A stretch of DNA of 64,000 nt from Paraburkholderia xenovorans LB400 (GTDB taxonomy: Bacteria > Pseudomonadota > Gammaproteobacteria > Burkholderiales > Burkholderiaceae), in NCBI RefSeq assembly GCF_000013645.1, contig NC_007951.1:2790001-2854000 (forward strand), in the 5' to 3' direction. The notes under the pieces are model-generated. The model ran no database searches. It worked only from the letters and a program-made list of their open reading frames with translations, and was not told the DNA's origin. The position numbers were made by a program, and so were the translations under genes. The stretch's first letter is position 1. Each line of letters opens with the position of its first letter. Shown here piece after piece: positions 49,653 to 62,863 of the stretch.

Positions 49653-50503
49653 CTAGACCGGCTGCGTGGTGGCTGCGGCCAGCTCTGCGATATCGTCGGT
49701 GATTTCGTCCTGACGGACCCGGCGATAGCTCTGCGTCAGTTCTTCGAGCGTATCCCGCACATTGGTGCGCGCGGCCAGCATCGCGTTCACCCTCGCTTCG
49801 TTTTCCGCGGCGAACGAGAGCATCAATGCTTCGCAGATCTCGACGAACACATATTCCTCGACGAGACCGGGAAGCAAACGTTCGACCGGCAATGTGAGCA
49901 GCGGCGGCACAGCGCGCCGCGCCACCTGAAAGCGCGAAAAATCAAACGGTATCAACCGGTGCTCGACCATCTTGCCAGAGGCGGCGCCGCCGCCCGGCAG
50001 CGCATGGATGATCGAGACTTGATCTACCGCGCGCAGGCCGAGACGCGCGTAGAGCGCATCCGTAATGCGGTTGGCCAGAGACGGCACTTCGTCGGCGTGG
50101 GAAACCGCGGGGGAACTCCATGCGAGCGCAAGGCGGCGCTCGCTGGCCGCCATCTCGCCGCGCGTGCCGACGAGCAGCAGCTCGCACCGTGCGCTATCGA
50201 CGCGAGTCCGTACATAGTCCAGCACCTGCTCGTTGAACGAGCCGACGAAGCCCTGCTCCGAGCACAGCGCGATCACGATCCGCACGCCATGATCCGGCTC
50301 GGCCGAAGGTGCCTGCGCCCCTCTGCCATAGGCGAGCACGGCGCCGATCGCGGCCCCCACGGTCGCGGCCGACGAGCGGATACCGGGCAGCCGCCGCTGC
50401 GCTTCTCGCGAGCGAGCCGCGGCAATGCCGCGCATGGCGCCGATCACGGCGTCCAGTTGGCGCGCGGTGGCGGTACGCGCTTCGATTTCCGCGAGTCTGC
50501 CGC

Positions 50504-50507
<4 letters not shown>
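49653..50507 (-). CDS. atpG: N-type ATPase F1 gamma subunit
   Basis: A 284-residue central-stalk subunit. The N-terminal helix ([27 protein letters not shown]) and C-terminal helix ([31 protein letters not shown]) are the coiled shaft. It is shorter and more divergent than housekeeping gamma. It is the last gene of atpDCQRBEFAG; its start overlaps the atpA stop (ATGA). Confidence 0.92.
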
Positions 50508-52037
<1,530 letters not shown>

Positions 52038-52060
<23 letters not shown>

Positions 52061-52787
52061 CGAGCAGCGCCTCCTTGATGCGAACGAGTTCCGCGCCGAA
52101 GCTATTGCGCACCACGGCATGCGGCGAGCGCAGTTCGAGGCCGGCTATCAGTTGCGGATCCACTTCGAAGTTGACCGGCACCTCGCGCTTCATGCACGTT
52201 GCCAGCATTGCGCGGCACTGGTCCTGTTCCTGCGGGCTCAACGCTCGCGGCGCGGCGAGTAGCGGCACCGCGCCGTCCTCCCAGAACCCGGCGCGCGCGC
52301 TTTCCGGAAGCCGTGCGATTCCCTCGGCAAGGCCGTCGACAAAACCGCTCACGCGCATGCTCTCCGGCAACCTGTCGAGCAGCTTGGCGGCGATATCCAC
52401 GGCAAGCCGGCTGGCCCGTTCAGACGCGAGCTTGTCCTGCTCGGCGCGCGCTCCCGCGGCTTCGCCTTTCGCTGCGGCTCGCAACGCGTCCGCTTCGGCC
52501 TGGGCAGCGTTTAAAAGCGCCTGCTTCTGCGCCGCGGCCTCCGTGGCGACGGCTTTCATGGCTTCGCCGTGCGCCGCCGCGAGCTGCTGCGTTTCCTGGG
52601 TCGCCTTGTCGCGCTCCTGCACTGCGACGAGCTTCGCCGCCTCGGCATCGGCGATCAGGGCCTGCGCCGTCTTCTGACGTTCAGCGATGATGCCAGCGAC
52701 CGGGCGGAACAGGAAACGCGCGAGCAGCCATATCAGCACCAGTGCATTGATGGTCTGAAGCGCGAGTGTCCACCAGTCAATTCGCAT
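52038..52787 (-). CDS. atpF: N-type ATPase F0 b subunit with delta-like C-terminal part
   Basis: A 249-residue subunit: one N-terminal helix ([21 protein letters not shown]), a long Ala/Glu/Lys-rich coiled coil (about 35-130), then a globular part. N-ATPase operons lack a separate delta gene, and their long AtpF is thought to replace it; that fits here. Confidence 0.9.
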
Positions 52788-52796
52788 GGCGTCCGC

Positions 52797-53045
52797 CTAT
52801 TTCGCAAACGGGTTGGCAAACAGCAGCAGCAAGGCGATCACGAGACAATAGATCGCCATCGTCTCGATCATGGCCAGCCCGACGAACAGCGTGCGCGACA
52901 CGGTGCCTGCCGAATCCGGCTGCCGCGCGATCGCGTCCATTGCCGCGGCGACCGCACGGCCTTCGGCGAGCGCCGGCCCGATCGCGCCGAACGAGACGGC
53001 AAACGCTGCCGCGGCGATACTGACGACTTCGATAAGGTTATTCAT
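52797..53045 (-). CDS. atpE: N-type ATPase F0 c subunit
   Basis: An 82-residue two-helix ring protein. The essential carboxylate is E61 in MIETMAIY, and there is a second glutamate, E28, in PALAEGR at the place occupied by Gln in Na+-binding c subunits. Two glutamates per hairpin is the hallmark of N-type ATPase rings. The polar loop is ARQPDSAGT. The ion specificity (H+ or Na+) cannot be settled by sequence alone. Confidence 0.94.
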   Translation of the reverse strand: MNNLIEVVSIAAAAFAVSFGAIGPALAEGRAVAAAMDAIARQPDSAGTVSRTLFVGLAMIETMAIYCLVIALLLLFANPFAK

Positions 53046-53737
53046 GAGACTTCGCCCTTTTTGACACTGACATGGTGCGGATCGCCGATCGCGGCGCCGA
53101 TGAAGACCATCGAGAGAACAGCAAAGATGTAGGCCTGAACCGCGCCCGTGAGCAGATCCAGCGCCATCAGCGGAATCGGCACGAGCAGGCCGGCGAGCGA
53201 CAGCAGAATGCCGATCACGAACACGCCGCTCATGACGTTGCCGAACAGGCGCACCACCAGTGAGAACGTGCGCGTGATCTGCTCGACGACGTTCAGCGGA
53301 ATCATCACCCAGCTCGGCTCCGCGAACGACGCGAGATAGCCCGTCGCGCCGCGGCTGCGAACGCCGTAAAAGATCGTGGCGCCGAGCACGATCAGCGCGA
53401 GCGCGGCATCGGTTTCGAGGTGCGCGGTAGGCGGCGTGACGCCCGGCACCAGCGCGCACCAGTTGGCGACCAGCACGAAGACGAACAGCGTGCCGATCAG
53501 CGCGCGATACGTTGCGGCCTCGGTTTGCATGGTGTCGCGAATCTGCTGGTCGATCGTCTCGACGAGCAGTTCTAGCGCGGTTTGCGTCTTGCCGGGCGCA
53601 AGCGAGAGTCTTCGGCTCAGCACGACAGCCCCGGCGGTGACGATGGCCATGATGCCCCAGGTGATCAGCACGGGCCCGGTGATCGGAACCGGGCCAAGCT
53701 GCAGAAGCGGCGCGATGGTAAGCGGTGATTCGGTCAT
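53042..53737 (-). CDS. atpB: N-type ATPase F0 a subunit
   Basis: A 231-residue membrane subunit that forms the ion half-channels. The essential arginine is R163 in SLVVRLFGNVMSG. It is shorter than the housekeeping subunit. The start (53735-53737) and stop each overlap the neighbouring genes by an ATGA. A longer reading to 54010 is the AtpR gene in another frame. Confidence 0.93.
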   Translation of the reverse strand: MTESPLTIAPLLQLGPVPITGPVLITWGIMAIVTAGAVVLSRRLSLAPGKTQTALELLVETIDQQIRDTMQTEAATYRALIGTLFVFVLVANWCALVPGVTPPTAHLETDAALALIVLGATIFYGVRSRGATGYLASFAEPSWVMIPLNVVEQITRTFSLVVRLFGNVMSGVFVIGILLSLAGLLVPIPLMALDLLTGAVQAYIFAVLSMVFIGAAIGDPHHVSVKKGEVS

Positions 53738-54027
53738 GACAGACGTCCGTAACGCCGTAGCGCGATCCTGCGTGTGAGCAGCACGCCCGCCATCCCTGCC
53801 AGCAGCGCCAGCGCGCCCACGCGTACGAGCACGAACAGCAACGCACAGGTCAGCGCGATGCGCGCGATTTGCAGCGCCAGCGCCGCGACTGTCTTGCCAG
53901 CCGTGAACAACGGCCAGTTCCAGCGCAGCGAAAGGAAATGCCACGTGCCCGCAACCACGCCGAGCGCGAGTCCGATCACGAGCTGGGCGGCGAGCGGCGC
54001 TAGCGGCCATGCCAGCGGACTATTCAC
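53734..54027 (-). CDS. atpR: N-ATPase accessory membrane protein AtpR
   Basis: A 97-residue protein with about three helices (AAQLVIGLALGVVAGTWHFL, VAALALQIARIALTCALLFVLV, GALALLAGMAGVLLTRR). It is specific to N-ATPase operons and found between atpQ and atpB; it may help assemble the rotor. It starts with GTG at 54025-54027 with GGGAG in front; the start overlaps the atpQ end by 8 bases. Confidence 0.87.
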   Translation of the reverse strand: MNSPLAWPLAPLAAQLVIGLALGVVAGTWHFLSLRWNWPLFTAGKTVAALALQIARIALTCALLFVLVRVGALALLAGMAGVLLTRRIALRRYGRLS

Positions 54028-54336
54028 GATGTGCTCCCTGTTGACGATGCATCCATTTCCATGCGGACCAGAAGCCGAGCGCTGCCCCCACCATGAGAAG
54101 CGGCGCCGAGAAAAATACCCGCGTACCGAAGGTGCGGTCGAGCCAGTGTCCCAACGCCAGCCCGAGCAGTGTCGGCACCACGATGGCCCAGCCGAGAATG
54201 CCGATCTGGCCGAGCCGGGTGCCGAGCGAGGGCTCCGGCTCCGCCCGCCCGCGCGCCGCGCGTTCCGCGGCCTGCTGGGCCGCGCCGGCCAGCTTGTCCT
54301 CACGAGAGCTGCGCTCGTCGCGCTGCGGTGTGCTCA

Positions 54337-54337
<1 letters not shown>
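54020..54337 (-). CDS. atpQ: N-ATPase accessory membrane protein AtpQ (AtpI-like)
   Basis: A 105-residue protein: a charged N-terminus, then two helices (LGWAIVVPTLLGLALGHWL, FFSAPLLMVGAALGFWSAW), like AtpI/AtpQ. The ATG at 54335-54337 overlaps the atpC stop (TAATG). Confidence 0.87.
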
Positions 54338-56355
<2,018 letters not shown>

Positions 56356-56453
56356 ATGTCCGAGAGATAGAGGCGAGAAATACCTTGGCCGCGAACAGGC
56401 TGTCCGCCCTTGCGCCGGACACACCGGTGCGCGGACATGCGACCTTGCACGGA

Positions 56454-56467
56454 CTGATCCAGATCAA
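56454..56467 (+). promoter_or_regulatory. FNR/ANR box 13, promoter of arcDABC
   Basis: CTGATCCAGATCAA (one mismatch). CCTAAT follows exactly 22 bases later (56490-56495). ANR control of the arc operon is well established in Pseudomonas. Confidence 0.76.
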
Positions 56468-56525
56468 CTGCCGAGCCTTCATGAAGTGACCTAATCCACC
56501 TATCTAAAAAACAGTGAGGTCCGTC

Positions 56526-58007
56526 ATGAAGAACCTGGCAGATTCATTTTCGGCACCATCCGTTCCAACGCCGGCCGGCCAGACTGGCAGCGCGGTAGCG
56601 AAGCCATTGCGGCTCGGCCTGCTCACCGCGCTGGTGATCGGTTCGATGATCGGCAGCGGCGTCTTCTCCCTGCCGCAGAACATGGCATCCGGCGCGGGCG
56701 CCGCCGCCGTGCTGATCGGCTGGCTGATCACCGGCGTCGGCATGTTGATGCTTGCGTTTGTCTATCAGACGCTGACAACCCGCAAGCCTGAACTCGACAA
56801 CGGCATCTACGCTTATGCGCGCGCCAGTGCCGGCGAGTTCGTCGGCTTCAATTCGGCCTGGGGCTACTGGGTCAGCGCGTGGATCGGCAATGTCGGCTAT
56901 CTCGTCATCGTGTTCGGCACGCTCGGCTACTTCTTTCCCATATTCGGCGACGGCAACACGCCCGCGGCCGTGCTGGGCGCGTCCATCGCGCTATGGATCA
57001 TGCATGCCGTGATCCTGCGCGGCGTGCGCAGCGCAGCGGTGCTCAACGCGATCACCACGGTCGCCAAGGTGATCCCGCTGCTGCTGTTCATCGTGCTCGC
57101 GGCCATCGCCTTCAGAAGCCATGTGATCGCTCAGGACTTCTGGGGCAACGCGAAGCTCGGCAGCGTCTTCACGCAAGTCAAAAGCACCATGCTGATCACC
57201 GTGTGGGTGTTCATCGGTATCGAAGGCGCCAGCGTGTTCTCGGCCCGCGCGCAGCGGCGCGAGGATATCGGGCGCGCCACGCTGCTCGGCTTCGTGGTGG
57301 TCCTGCTCCTGCTGATGGCGGTCTCCCTGCTGTCGCTCGGTATCGTGCCGCAAGGCGAGCTCGCCGCGATGAAGAACCCCTCGATGGCCGGCGTGCTCGA
57401 CAAGGCCGTCGGTGCCTGGGGCGCGGTGCTCATCAGTATCGGCCTGCTGGTCTCGGTGGGCGGTGCGTTGCTGGCGTGGACCCTGCTGGCGGCGGAAACA
57501 CTCTTCACGCCGGCGAACGGCGGCGTCATGCCGAAGTTTCTGGCGCGCGAAAACAGTCACGGCGTACCGGCCAATGCACTCTGGGTGACCAACGGACTGG
57601 TGCAACTGTTCCTGATCATCACGCTCGTCTCCAACGCGACCTATCAGGCGCTGATTTCGCTTGCGACTTCGATGATCCTGATCCCGTATCTGTTCTCCGC
57701 TGTCTACGCGACTGGCATCGCCATGCGCGGCGAAGGTTACGCGCCGGCGGAAGGCGCGCGCACCCGCGACATGCTGATCGGCGCGGCCGCAACCGTTTAT
57801 TGCTGCTGGCTGCTGTATGCCGCCGGCCCCAAGTATCTGCTGCTCTCCGCTCTGCTCTACGCGCCCGGCGTGCTGCTGTACGGCTGGGCGAAACGCGAAC
57901 GCGGCGCACGTCTGTTCAAGCCGTTCGAAGCGGTGATCCTCGCGGCTCTGCTCATCCTCGCCGCCGTGGCGGCATGGCTGCTTTCCACCGGCGCGCTCGG
58001 TTTGTAA
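56526..58007 (+). CDS. arcD: Arginine/ornithine antiporter
   Basis: A 493-residue APC-superfamily transporter with about 12-13 helices; [15 protein letters not shown] is the substrate-binding loop of this group. It takes up arginine in exchange for ornithine, so the pathway costs no energy for transport. The ATG at 56526 follows GAGG at 6 bases. Confidence 0.93.
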   Translation: MKNLADSFSAPSVPTPAGQTGSAVAKPLRLGLLTALVIGSMIGSGVFSLPQNMASGAGAAAVLIGWLITGVGMLMLAFVYQTLTTRKPELDNGIYAYARASAGEFVGFNSAWGYWVSAWIGNVGYLVIVFGTLGYFFPIFGDGNTPAAVLGASIALWIMHAVILRGVRSAAVLNAITTVAKVIPLLLFIVLAAIAFRSHVIAQDFWGNAKLGSVFTQVKSTMLITVWVFIGIEGASVFSARAQRREDIGRATLLGFVVVLLLLMAVSLLSLGIVPQGELAAMKNPSMAGVLDKAVGAWGAVLISIGLLVSVGGALLAWTLLAAETLFTPANGGVMPKFLARENSHGVPANALWVTNGLVQLFLIITLVSNATYQALISLATSMILIPYLFSAVYATGIAMRGEGYAPAEGARTRDMLIGAAATVYCCWLLYAAGPKYLLLSALLYAPGVLLYGWAKRERGARLFKPFEAVILAALLILAAVAAWLLSTGALGL

Positions 58008-58032
58008 GCCGCCGCTCTTCAGGAGAAACTCA

Positions 58033-59250
58033 ATGACATTCGGCGTCTATTCCGAAATAGGCACGCTGCGCAAGGTCATGGTCTGCCGCCCGGGACTTGC
58101 CCAGGCGCGCCTGACACCGGCCAATTGCCGCGACCTGCTGTTCGATGACGTGCTGTGGGTATCGCAGGCAAAGAACGACCATTACGCATTCGTCAGCACG
58201 ATGCAGGAGCACGGCGTCGACGTGCTGGAAATGCACGATCTGCTGGCCGACATCCTGCAAGGCCGCGAGGCGCGCGACTGGGTGCTCGAACACAAGCTTG
58301 CGCCCGGCACCGTGGATGCGGAACTGGCGGCGCAACTCAGGCCCTGGCTCCAGGAGATGGAGCCGGGCGAACTCGCCACACGCCTGATCGGCGGGATCGT
58401 TCGCGCCGAATTGCCGTTCGAGGCCGACGGCCTGCTCGCGCAATGCACGCCGCCCTCGGGATTCATTCTGCCGCCGCTGCCCAACACGCTCTTCACGCGC
58501 GACAGCAGTTGCTGGATCAACGACGGCGTCGTGCTCGGATCGATGTACTGGCCGGCACGGCGACAGGAGACGCTGCTCGCCACCGCCATCTACCGCTTCC
58601 ATCCGCTGTTCAGCAGCGGAACACGCGTGTGGTGGGGCGGCCCGGAAACGGACCACGGCGGCGCGACGCTCGAAGGCGGCGATGTCATGCCGCTGTCGCG
58701 TGACGTCGTGCTGATCGGCATGGGCGAGCGCAGTTCGCCGCAAGGCGTCGCGCAGCTCGCGCGGGCCCTGTTCGCCGGCGAATCGGTCAAGCAGGTGATT
58801 GCTGCGCAGTTGCCGCGCTCGCGCGGCGCGATGCACCTCGACACGGTGTTCACCTTCTGCGATCGCGACCTGGTCACGATCTTCCCCGAGGTGGTGGATG
58901 CCATCCGTTGCACGAGTTTGCGCCCCGGCAAGCAGCCCGGTCAGCTCGACGTGCGGGCCGAAAGCGCGCCGTTTCTGGACGTGGTCGCGCAGGCGCTGGG
59001 TATCGGGACGCTGCGCACCGTCGCCACCGGCGGCGATACGTGGGAATCCGAGCGCGAGCAATGGGACGACGGCAACAACGTGATCGCGCTCGCGCCGGGC
59101 ATCGTCGTGGCCTACAACCGCAATGTGTACACCAACACGCTTCTGCGCAAGGCAGGCGTGGAAGTCATTACGATCCCGAGCGGCGAACTGGGCCGCGGGC
59201 GCGGCGGCGGCCATTGCATGACCTGCCCGATCGAACGCGCCCCCCTCTGA
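58033..59250 (+). CDS. arcA: Arginine deiminase
   Basis: A 405-residue enzyme converting arginine to citrulline and ammonia. The catalytic Cys is C395 in GGGHCMTCP at the C-terminus; [10 protein letters not shown] and FTRDSS are other active-site motifs. It lies 25 bases after arcD. Confidence 0.96.
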   Translation: MTFGVYSEIGTLRKVMVCRPGLAQARLTPANCRDLLFDDVLWVSQAKNDHYAFVSTMQEHGVDVLEMHDLLADILQGREARDWVLEHKLAPGTVDAELAAQLRPWLQEMEPGELATRLIGGIVRAELPFEADGLLAQCTPPSGFILPPLPNTLFTRDSSCWINDGVVLGSMYWPARRQETLLATAIYRFHPLFSSGTRVWWGGPETDHGGATLEGGDVMPLSRDVVLIGMGERSSPQGVAQLARALFAGESVKQVIAAQLPRSRGAMHLDTVFTFCDRDLVTIFPEVVDAIRCTSLRPGKQPGQLDVRAESAPFLDVVAQALGIGTLRTVATGGDTWESEREQWDDGNNVIALAPGIVVAYNRNVYTNTLLRKAGVEVITIPSGELGRGRGGGHCMTCPIERAPL

Positions 59251-59286
59251 CGCGAAGCGCGCGTCGCACCTTTGGAGAATCCGCTC

Positions 59287-60285
59287 ATGGCTTTCAATCT
59301 ACGCAATCGCAGTCTGCTCAACATGCAGGACTTCGCGCCGCGCGACATCCGCTTTCTGCTCGACCTCGCCTCCGAGCTGAAGCGCGCCAAGTACGCCGGC
59401 AACGAAGTCCCGCGGCTCAACGGCAAGAACGTCGCATTGATTTTCGAAAAGACCTCGACGCGCACGCGTTGCGCATTCGAGGTCGCCGTGCACGACCAGG
59501 GCGGCCACGTCACCTACATCGACTCCGCGAGTTCGCAGCTCGGCCGCAAGGAGTCGCTCAAGGACACCGCGCGGGTACTCGGACGGCTCTATGACGGTAT
59601 CGAATACCGCGGGTTTCATCAGAGCGTGGTCGAGGATCTCGCGACCTATTCGCATGTTCCGGTCTGGAACGGACTCACCGACGAATTCCACCCCACCCAG
59701 GTACTCGCCGACCTGCTCACCATGCAGGAATTCGGCGAGAAACCGTTGCACGAGCTATCGTTCTGCTACCTCGGCGACGCCCGCTTCAACATGGGCAATT
59801 CGCTGCTGATCGGCGGGGTGCAAATGGGCATGGACGTGCGCATCGCGGCGCCGCGCGAATTGTGGCCGCACGACGAACTGGTAGCGCAAATGCGGCTTCT
59901 CGCCGAGCGCACCGGCGCCAGCGTGACGATCGTCGAGGATCCGCATGAGGCGGTGAGCGGCGTCGACTTCGTCTACACGGATGTCTGGGTGTCGATGGGC
60001 GAGCCCGTCGAAGCGTGGGGCCCGCGAATCGATCTCCTGCGCCCCTATCAGGTCAACGCCGCGCTGATGAAAGCGACCGGCAACCCGCGCACCCGCTTCA
60101 TGCACTGCCTGCCCGCCTATCACAATCTCGACACCGACACCGGCCGGATGGTCCACGAGCATTTCGGCATGTCCGAACTCGAAGTCAGCGACGAGGTGTT
60201 CGAATCGGATGCGTCGATCGTCTTTTCCCAGGCTGAGAACCGCATGCACACGATCAAGGCCGTGCTTGTGGCAACCCTCGCTTGA
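59287..60285 (+). CDS. arcB: Ornithine carbamoyltransferase, catabolic
   Basis: A 332-residue enzyme that phosphorolyses citrulline to ornithine and carbamoyl phosphate. It has the carbamoyl-phosphate site STRTR at 57-61 and MHCLPAYH near the C-terminus. The catabolic role is inferred from operon position. The ATG at 59287 follows TTTGGAGAA. Confidence 0.95.
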   Translation: MAFNLRNRSLLNMQDFAPRDIRFLLDLASELKRAKYAGNEVPRLNGKNVALIFEKTSTRTRCAFEVAVHDQGGHVTYIDSASSQLGRKESLKDTARVLGRLYDGIEYRGFHQSVVEDLATYSHVPVWNGLTDEFHPTQVLADLLTMQEFGEKPLHELSFCYLGDARFNMGNSLLIGGVQMGMDVRIAAPRELWPHDELVAQMRLLAERTGASVTIVEDPHEAVSGVDFVYTDVWVSMGEPVEAWGPRIDLLRPYQVNAALMKATGNPRTRFMHCLPAYHNLDTDTGRMVHEHFGMSELEVSDEVFESDASIVFSQAENRMHTIKAVLVATLA

Positions 60286-60295
60286 GGCGCTCACC

Positions 60296-61207
60296 ATGCG
60301 CATTCTGATAGCGCTGGGCGGCAACGCGCTGCTGCGCCGCGGCGAACCGATGACGATGGCGCGCCAGCTCGACAATATCCGCCGTGCCGCGAAGCAGATC
60401 GCGCTGCTGGCCGACGGCAACCAGCTGGTGGTCGCGCACGGCAACGGTCCTCAGGTCGGACTGCTCGCCTTGCAGGCGGCCGCCGCCGGCGGCGCGGAAA
60501 ACACCGCACCGCTCGACGTGCTCGACGCCGAATCGGAAGGCATGATCGGCTATCTGCTCGAACAGGAACTGGCCAACGCATTGCCCGCCACTCGCCACGT
60601 CGCGACCTTGCTCACGCGTGTCGAGGTGGACGCACACGACCCCGCCTTCGCGCACCCGACCAAACCGATCGGCCCCGTCTATACGAAGGCGCAGGCCGAA
60701 GCGCTGGCGCAGCGCAACGGCTGGAGCATTGCGCCGGACGGGACGGACTTCAGGCGCGTCGTTGCTTCGCCGAAGCCACAGCGCATTGCGGCGCTGAAAC
60801 CGGTTGAATGGCTCGTGGAGCACGACGTGATCGTGATCGCGGCCGGCGGCGGAGGCATTCCGGTCACGCTGGCGGCGGACGGCCAAACCCGCACGGGTAT
60901 CGAGGCCGTAATCGACAAGGATCTGTGCAGCGCGCTGCTCGCCGCCGATGTCGGCGCCGATCTGCTGCTGATCGCGACCGACGTGGATGCGGTCTATGCG
61001 GACTGGCATTCGCCGACGCAGCGTGCGCTGCGGGAGATATCGGTAGCGGAATTGAGGTCGCTTGCATTTCCCGCCGGCTCGATGGGTCCCAAGGTCGAAG
61101 CGGCGTGCGACTTCGTTACACGCACCGGCAAACGCGCGGTGATCGGCTCGCTCGAGAATATCGAGGCGATGGCGGCCGGCACGGCGGGCACGCAGATCAG
61201 CCCGTGA
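60296..61207 (+). CDS. arcC: Carbamate kinase
   Basis: A 303-residue enzyme that makes ATP from carbamoyl phosphate and ADP, the energy-yielding step of the pathway. The N-terminus [15 protein letters not shown] and [10 protein letters not shown] are signatures. It starts at the ATG 60296; an upstream extension overlaps arcB and is rejected. Confidence 0.95.
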   Translation: MRILIALGGNALLRRGEPMTMARQLDNIRRAAKQIALLADGNQLVVAHGNGPQVGLLALQAAAAGGAENTAPLDVLDAESEGMIGYLLEQELANALPATRHVATLLTRVEVDAHDPAFAHPTKPIGPVYTKAQAEALAQRNGWSIAPDGTDFRRVVASPKPQRIAALKPVEWLVEHDVIVIAAGGGGIPVTLAADGQTRTGIEAVIDKDLCSALLAADVGADLLLIATDVDAVYADWHSPTQRALREISVAELRSLAFPAGSMGPKVEAACDFVTRTGKRAVIGSLENIEAMAAGTAGTQISP

Positions 61208-61243
61208 CAGCACCGTCGTAATGCAGTGAGCCTTCGCCACTAA

Positions 61244-61273
61244 GCCGTTCGCGGAAGAACCTCCGCGAACGGC
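61244..61273. terminator. Strong hairpin after arcC
   Basis: A perfect 12-bp stem (61244-61255 with 61262-61273) and a 6-base loop between convergent arcC and the phasin gene. There is no long T-run. Confidence 0.75.
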
Positions 61274-61323
61274 CTGGTGACGCTCTTACAATATCGACTC
61301 AGACCAGCTTCGACGGAAGGCCG

Positions 61324-61797
61324 CTACTCGGTGTGCATCGGCTGGATTGCCTTTCTGTCCGCCGACTTTTTCTCGCGTTCGGTTGCCGTGGTTGTCGTGG
61401 ATGTCGTCGCCGAACCGGCTGCCGAGCCTGCAGGCACGGCCGACTGGGTAGCCACGCTGCCCGCAGCATGCCGTTGCCGGACCGCGCCAACCGGCGGCAC
61501 CGCGAGATCCGGCTGAAGGTCCGACAGGATCTCGAAGAACTGCCGGCTGTACGAAAGCGCCTGAGCGGCCCCCGCAGGCGCAAGCAACGTGGGTAGACAC
61601 AGAATCTCCGGCAGATTGCCCGCCGCACATGCCCGGGCAACCACCTCCTGCGTTTCGGCAATCCCGAACCGGATTGCCTGCAGGTTCAAAGCCGTAAGCC
61701 GCTCGAACGCCTCCATGCTCCGGGTGGTGATGCCGCACAACTGGCCGAAGCCGGCGCTTTCCGTATTGAACCATTGCCCGGAAATGATCTGAGCCAT
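61324..61797 (-). CDS. Phasin-family protein
   Basis: A 157-residue protein. The first about 95 residues are the amphipathic helical phasin domain (FERLTALNLQAIRFGIAETQE, SYSRQFFEILSDLQPDL); the rest is a Ser/Thr/Ala tail. Phasins coat polyhydroxyalkanoate granules. Two ATGs in a row at 61800 and 61797; the second is better spaced from GGAGG. It follows the CBS-BON gene by 45 bases, so it shares its promoter. Confidence 0.83.
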   Translation of the reverse strand: MAQIISGQWFNTESAGFGQLCGITTRSMEAFERLTALNLQAIRFGIAETQEVVARACAAGNLPEILCLPTLLAPAGAAQALSYSRQFFEILSDLQPDLAVPPVGAVRQRHAAGSVATQSAVPAGSAAGSATTSTTTTATEREKKSADRKAIQPMHTE

Positions 61798-61842
61798 CAT
61801 GCCTCCAAAGTTGATTGCCGACCCGCGTCGGCCGCTTGTCTG

Positions 61843-62532
61843 CTAGATGCCCGGCATCACCGGATACGGCTCGGTGTGATCCTCCACCCGTTTGACGCCG
61901 GGGATGTTTTGCGCCGCCACCCGAACCGCGTCGACGGCTTCCATCGCATGGAATACGCCCCACAGATGCACGACTCCGTCGGTGACGACGATATTGCGGC
62001 CGGCAAAGCTCCATTTACGGCCCGCCAGTTCGCCCATCAACATCGCGCGGATCTCGGCGTCCGAGAGCGTGACGTCCGATGCCGGTTCGTCCGGCACGCT
62101 GGCCAGCGCCTGCACGAGATTGGCGCGGCTCACGATGCCCACCACCCGCCCCGCCTGCGTTACCGGCACACGCTTGATGCGCCGCGTCTCGAGAATGCTG
62201 GCCACTTCACCGAGCGGCGTGTCGGGCTGAACCGTCACCACATCGGGGGTCATCACGTCGCGCACTTTCACCGCATGAGTCTTGATGTAATCCCTCGCTT
62301 CATGGCTCGCGGACCAGACGTCGAGCCATGAACTCGGCTTGCGCTCGTCGGTGCCGATTTCGGTGCGGCGAAGCAGATCGCCTTCGCTGATCATGCCGGC
62401 GATATGGCCCTCCGGATCCAGAACCGGTGCGCCGCTGATGCCGTTGTCGACGAAAATTCTGGCGACCTCTCTCACGGTCATGTCGGGTGTGACCGATATA
62501 ACGTTGGTGATCATGACATCGGATGCGCGCAT
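61843..62532 (-). CDS. CBS-pair and BON-domain protein
   Basis: A 229-residue protein. The two CBS motifs lie at about residues 8-60 (DVMITNVISVTPDMTVREVARIF) and 88-145 (DVMTPDVVTVQPDTPLGEVA), followed by a BON domain (about 165-225, VVHLWGVFHAMEAVDAVRVAA). CBS pairs bind adenine nucleotides, so it may sense energy charge. CAGGAGGC precedes the ATG. FNR box 14 is upstream. Confidence 0.9.
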   Translation of the reverse strand: MRASDVMITNVISVTPDMTVREVARIFVDNGISGAPVLDPEGHIAGMISEGDLLRRTEIGTDERKPSSWLDVWSASHEARDYIKTHAVKVRDVMTPDVVTVQPDTPLGEVASILETRRIKRVPVTQAGRVVGIVSRANLVQALASVPDEPASDVTLSDAEIRAMLMGELAGRKWSFAGRNIVVTDGVVHLWGVFHAMEAVDAVRVAAQNIPGVKRVEDHTEPYPVMPGI

Positions 62533-62655
62533 GGTAAGCCTCCTGGACAGTTAGGATCATTGAATTCGTGGGACCGGCACGTCCCGGCCGTCAGTCTCGG
62601 AACGCCGGCAAGCCCCCGGGTGATTTCAGATTAGGCCGGTGCGACGCCCTTCCGT

Positions 62656-62669
62656 TTGACGTGGATCAT
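62656..62669 (-). promoter_or_regulatory. FNR/ANR box 14, promoter of the CBS-BON-phasin unit
   Basis: TTGACGTGGATCAT (one mismatch). Reading the minus strand, TAATCT (62633-62628) follows after exactly 22 bases. Confidence 0.74.
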
Positions 62670-62725
62670 CCCGAAGGCCGTTGCATGCATCCGCCGATCC
62701 GTGCGCGGCGACAGAACCCTCGCGC

Positions 62726-62739
62726 TTGACTCATATCAA
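62726..62739 (+). promoter_or_regulatory. FNR/ANR box 15, distal site upstream of adhP
   Basis: TTGACTCATATCAA. A possible -10, TCGAAT, follows after 21 bases on the plus strand. It could also aid the CBS promoter. Confidence 0.7.
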
Positions 62740-62789
62740 CCCGGCACGGGCCGTCTGCTGTCGAATGAAGAAGCGCGCATGGGTCCTGG

Positions 62790-62803
62790 ATGACCCAGGT
62801 CAA
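62790..62803 (+). promoter_or_regulatory. FNR/ANR box 16, proximal site upstream of adhP
   Basis: ATGACCCAGGTCAA (one mismatch). GATACT follows after 21 bases. Its centre is 64 bp from box 15. The 331-base gap 62533-62863 holds boxes 14-16 and no supported gene. Confidence 0.7.
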
Positions 62804-62863
62804 CCGCCCCGTATCGGTGAAGGAGATACTGGTCGCCACGTCATCAACGTCCGGAGAAAAGTT

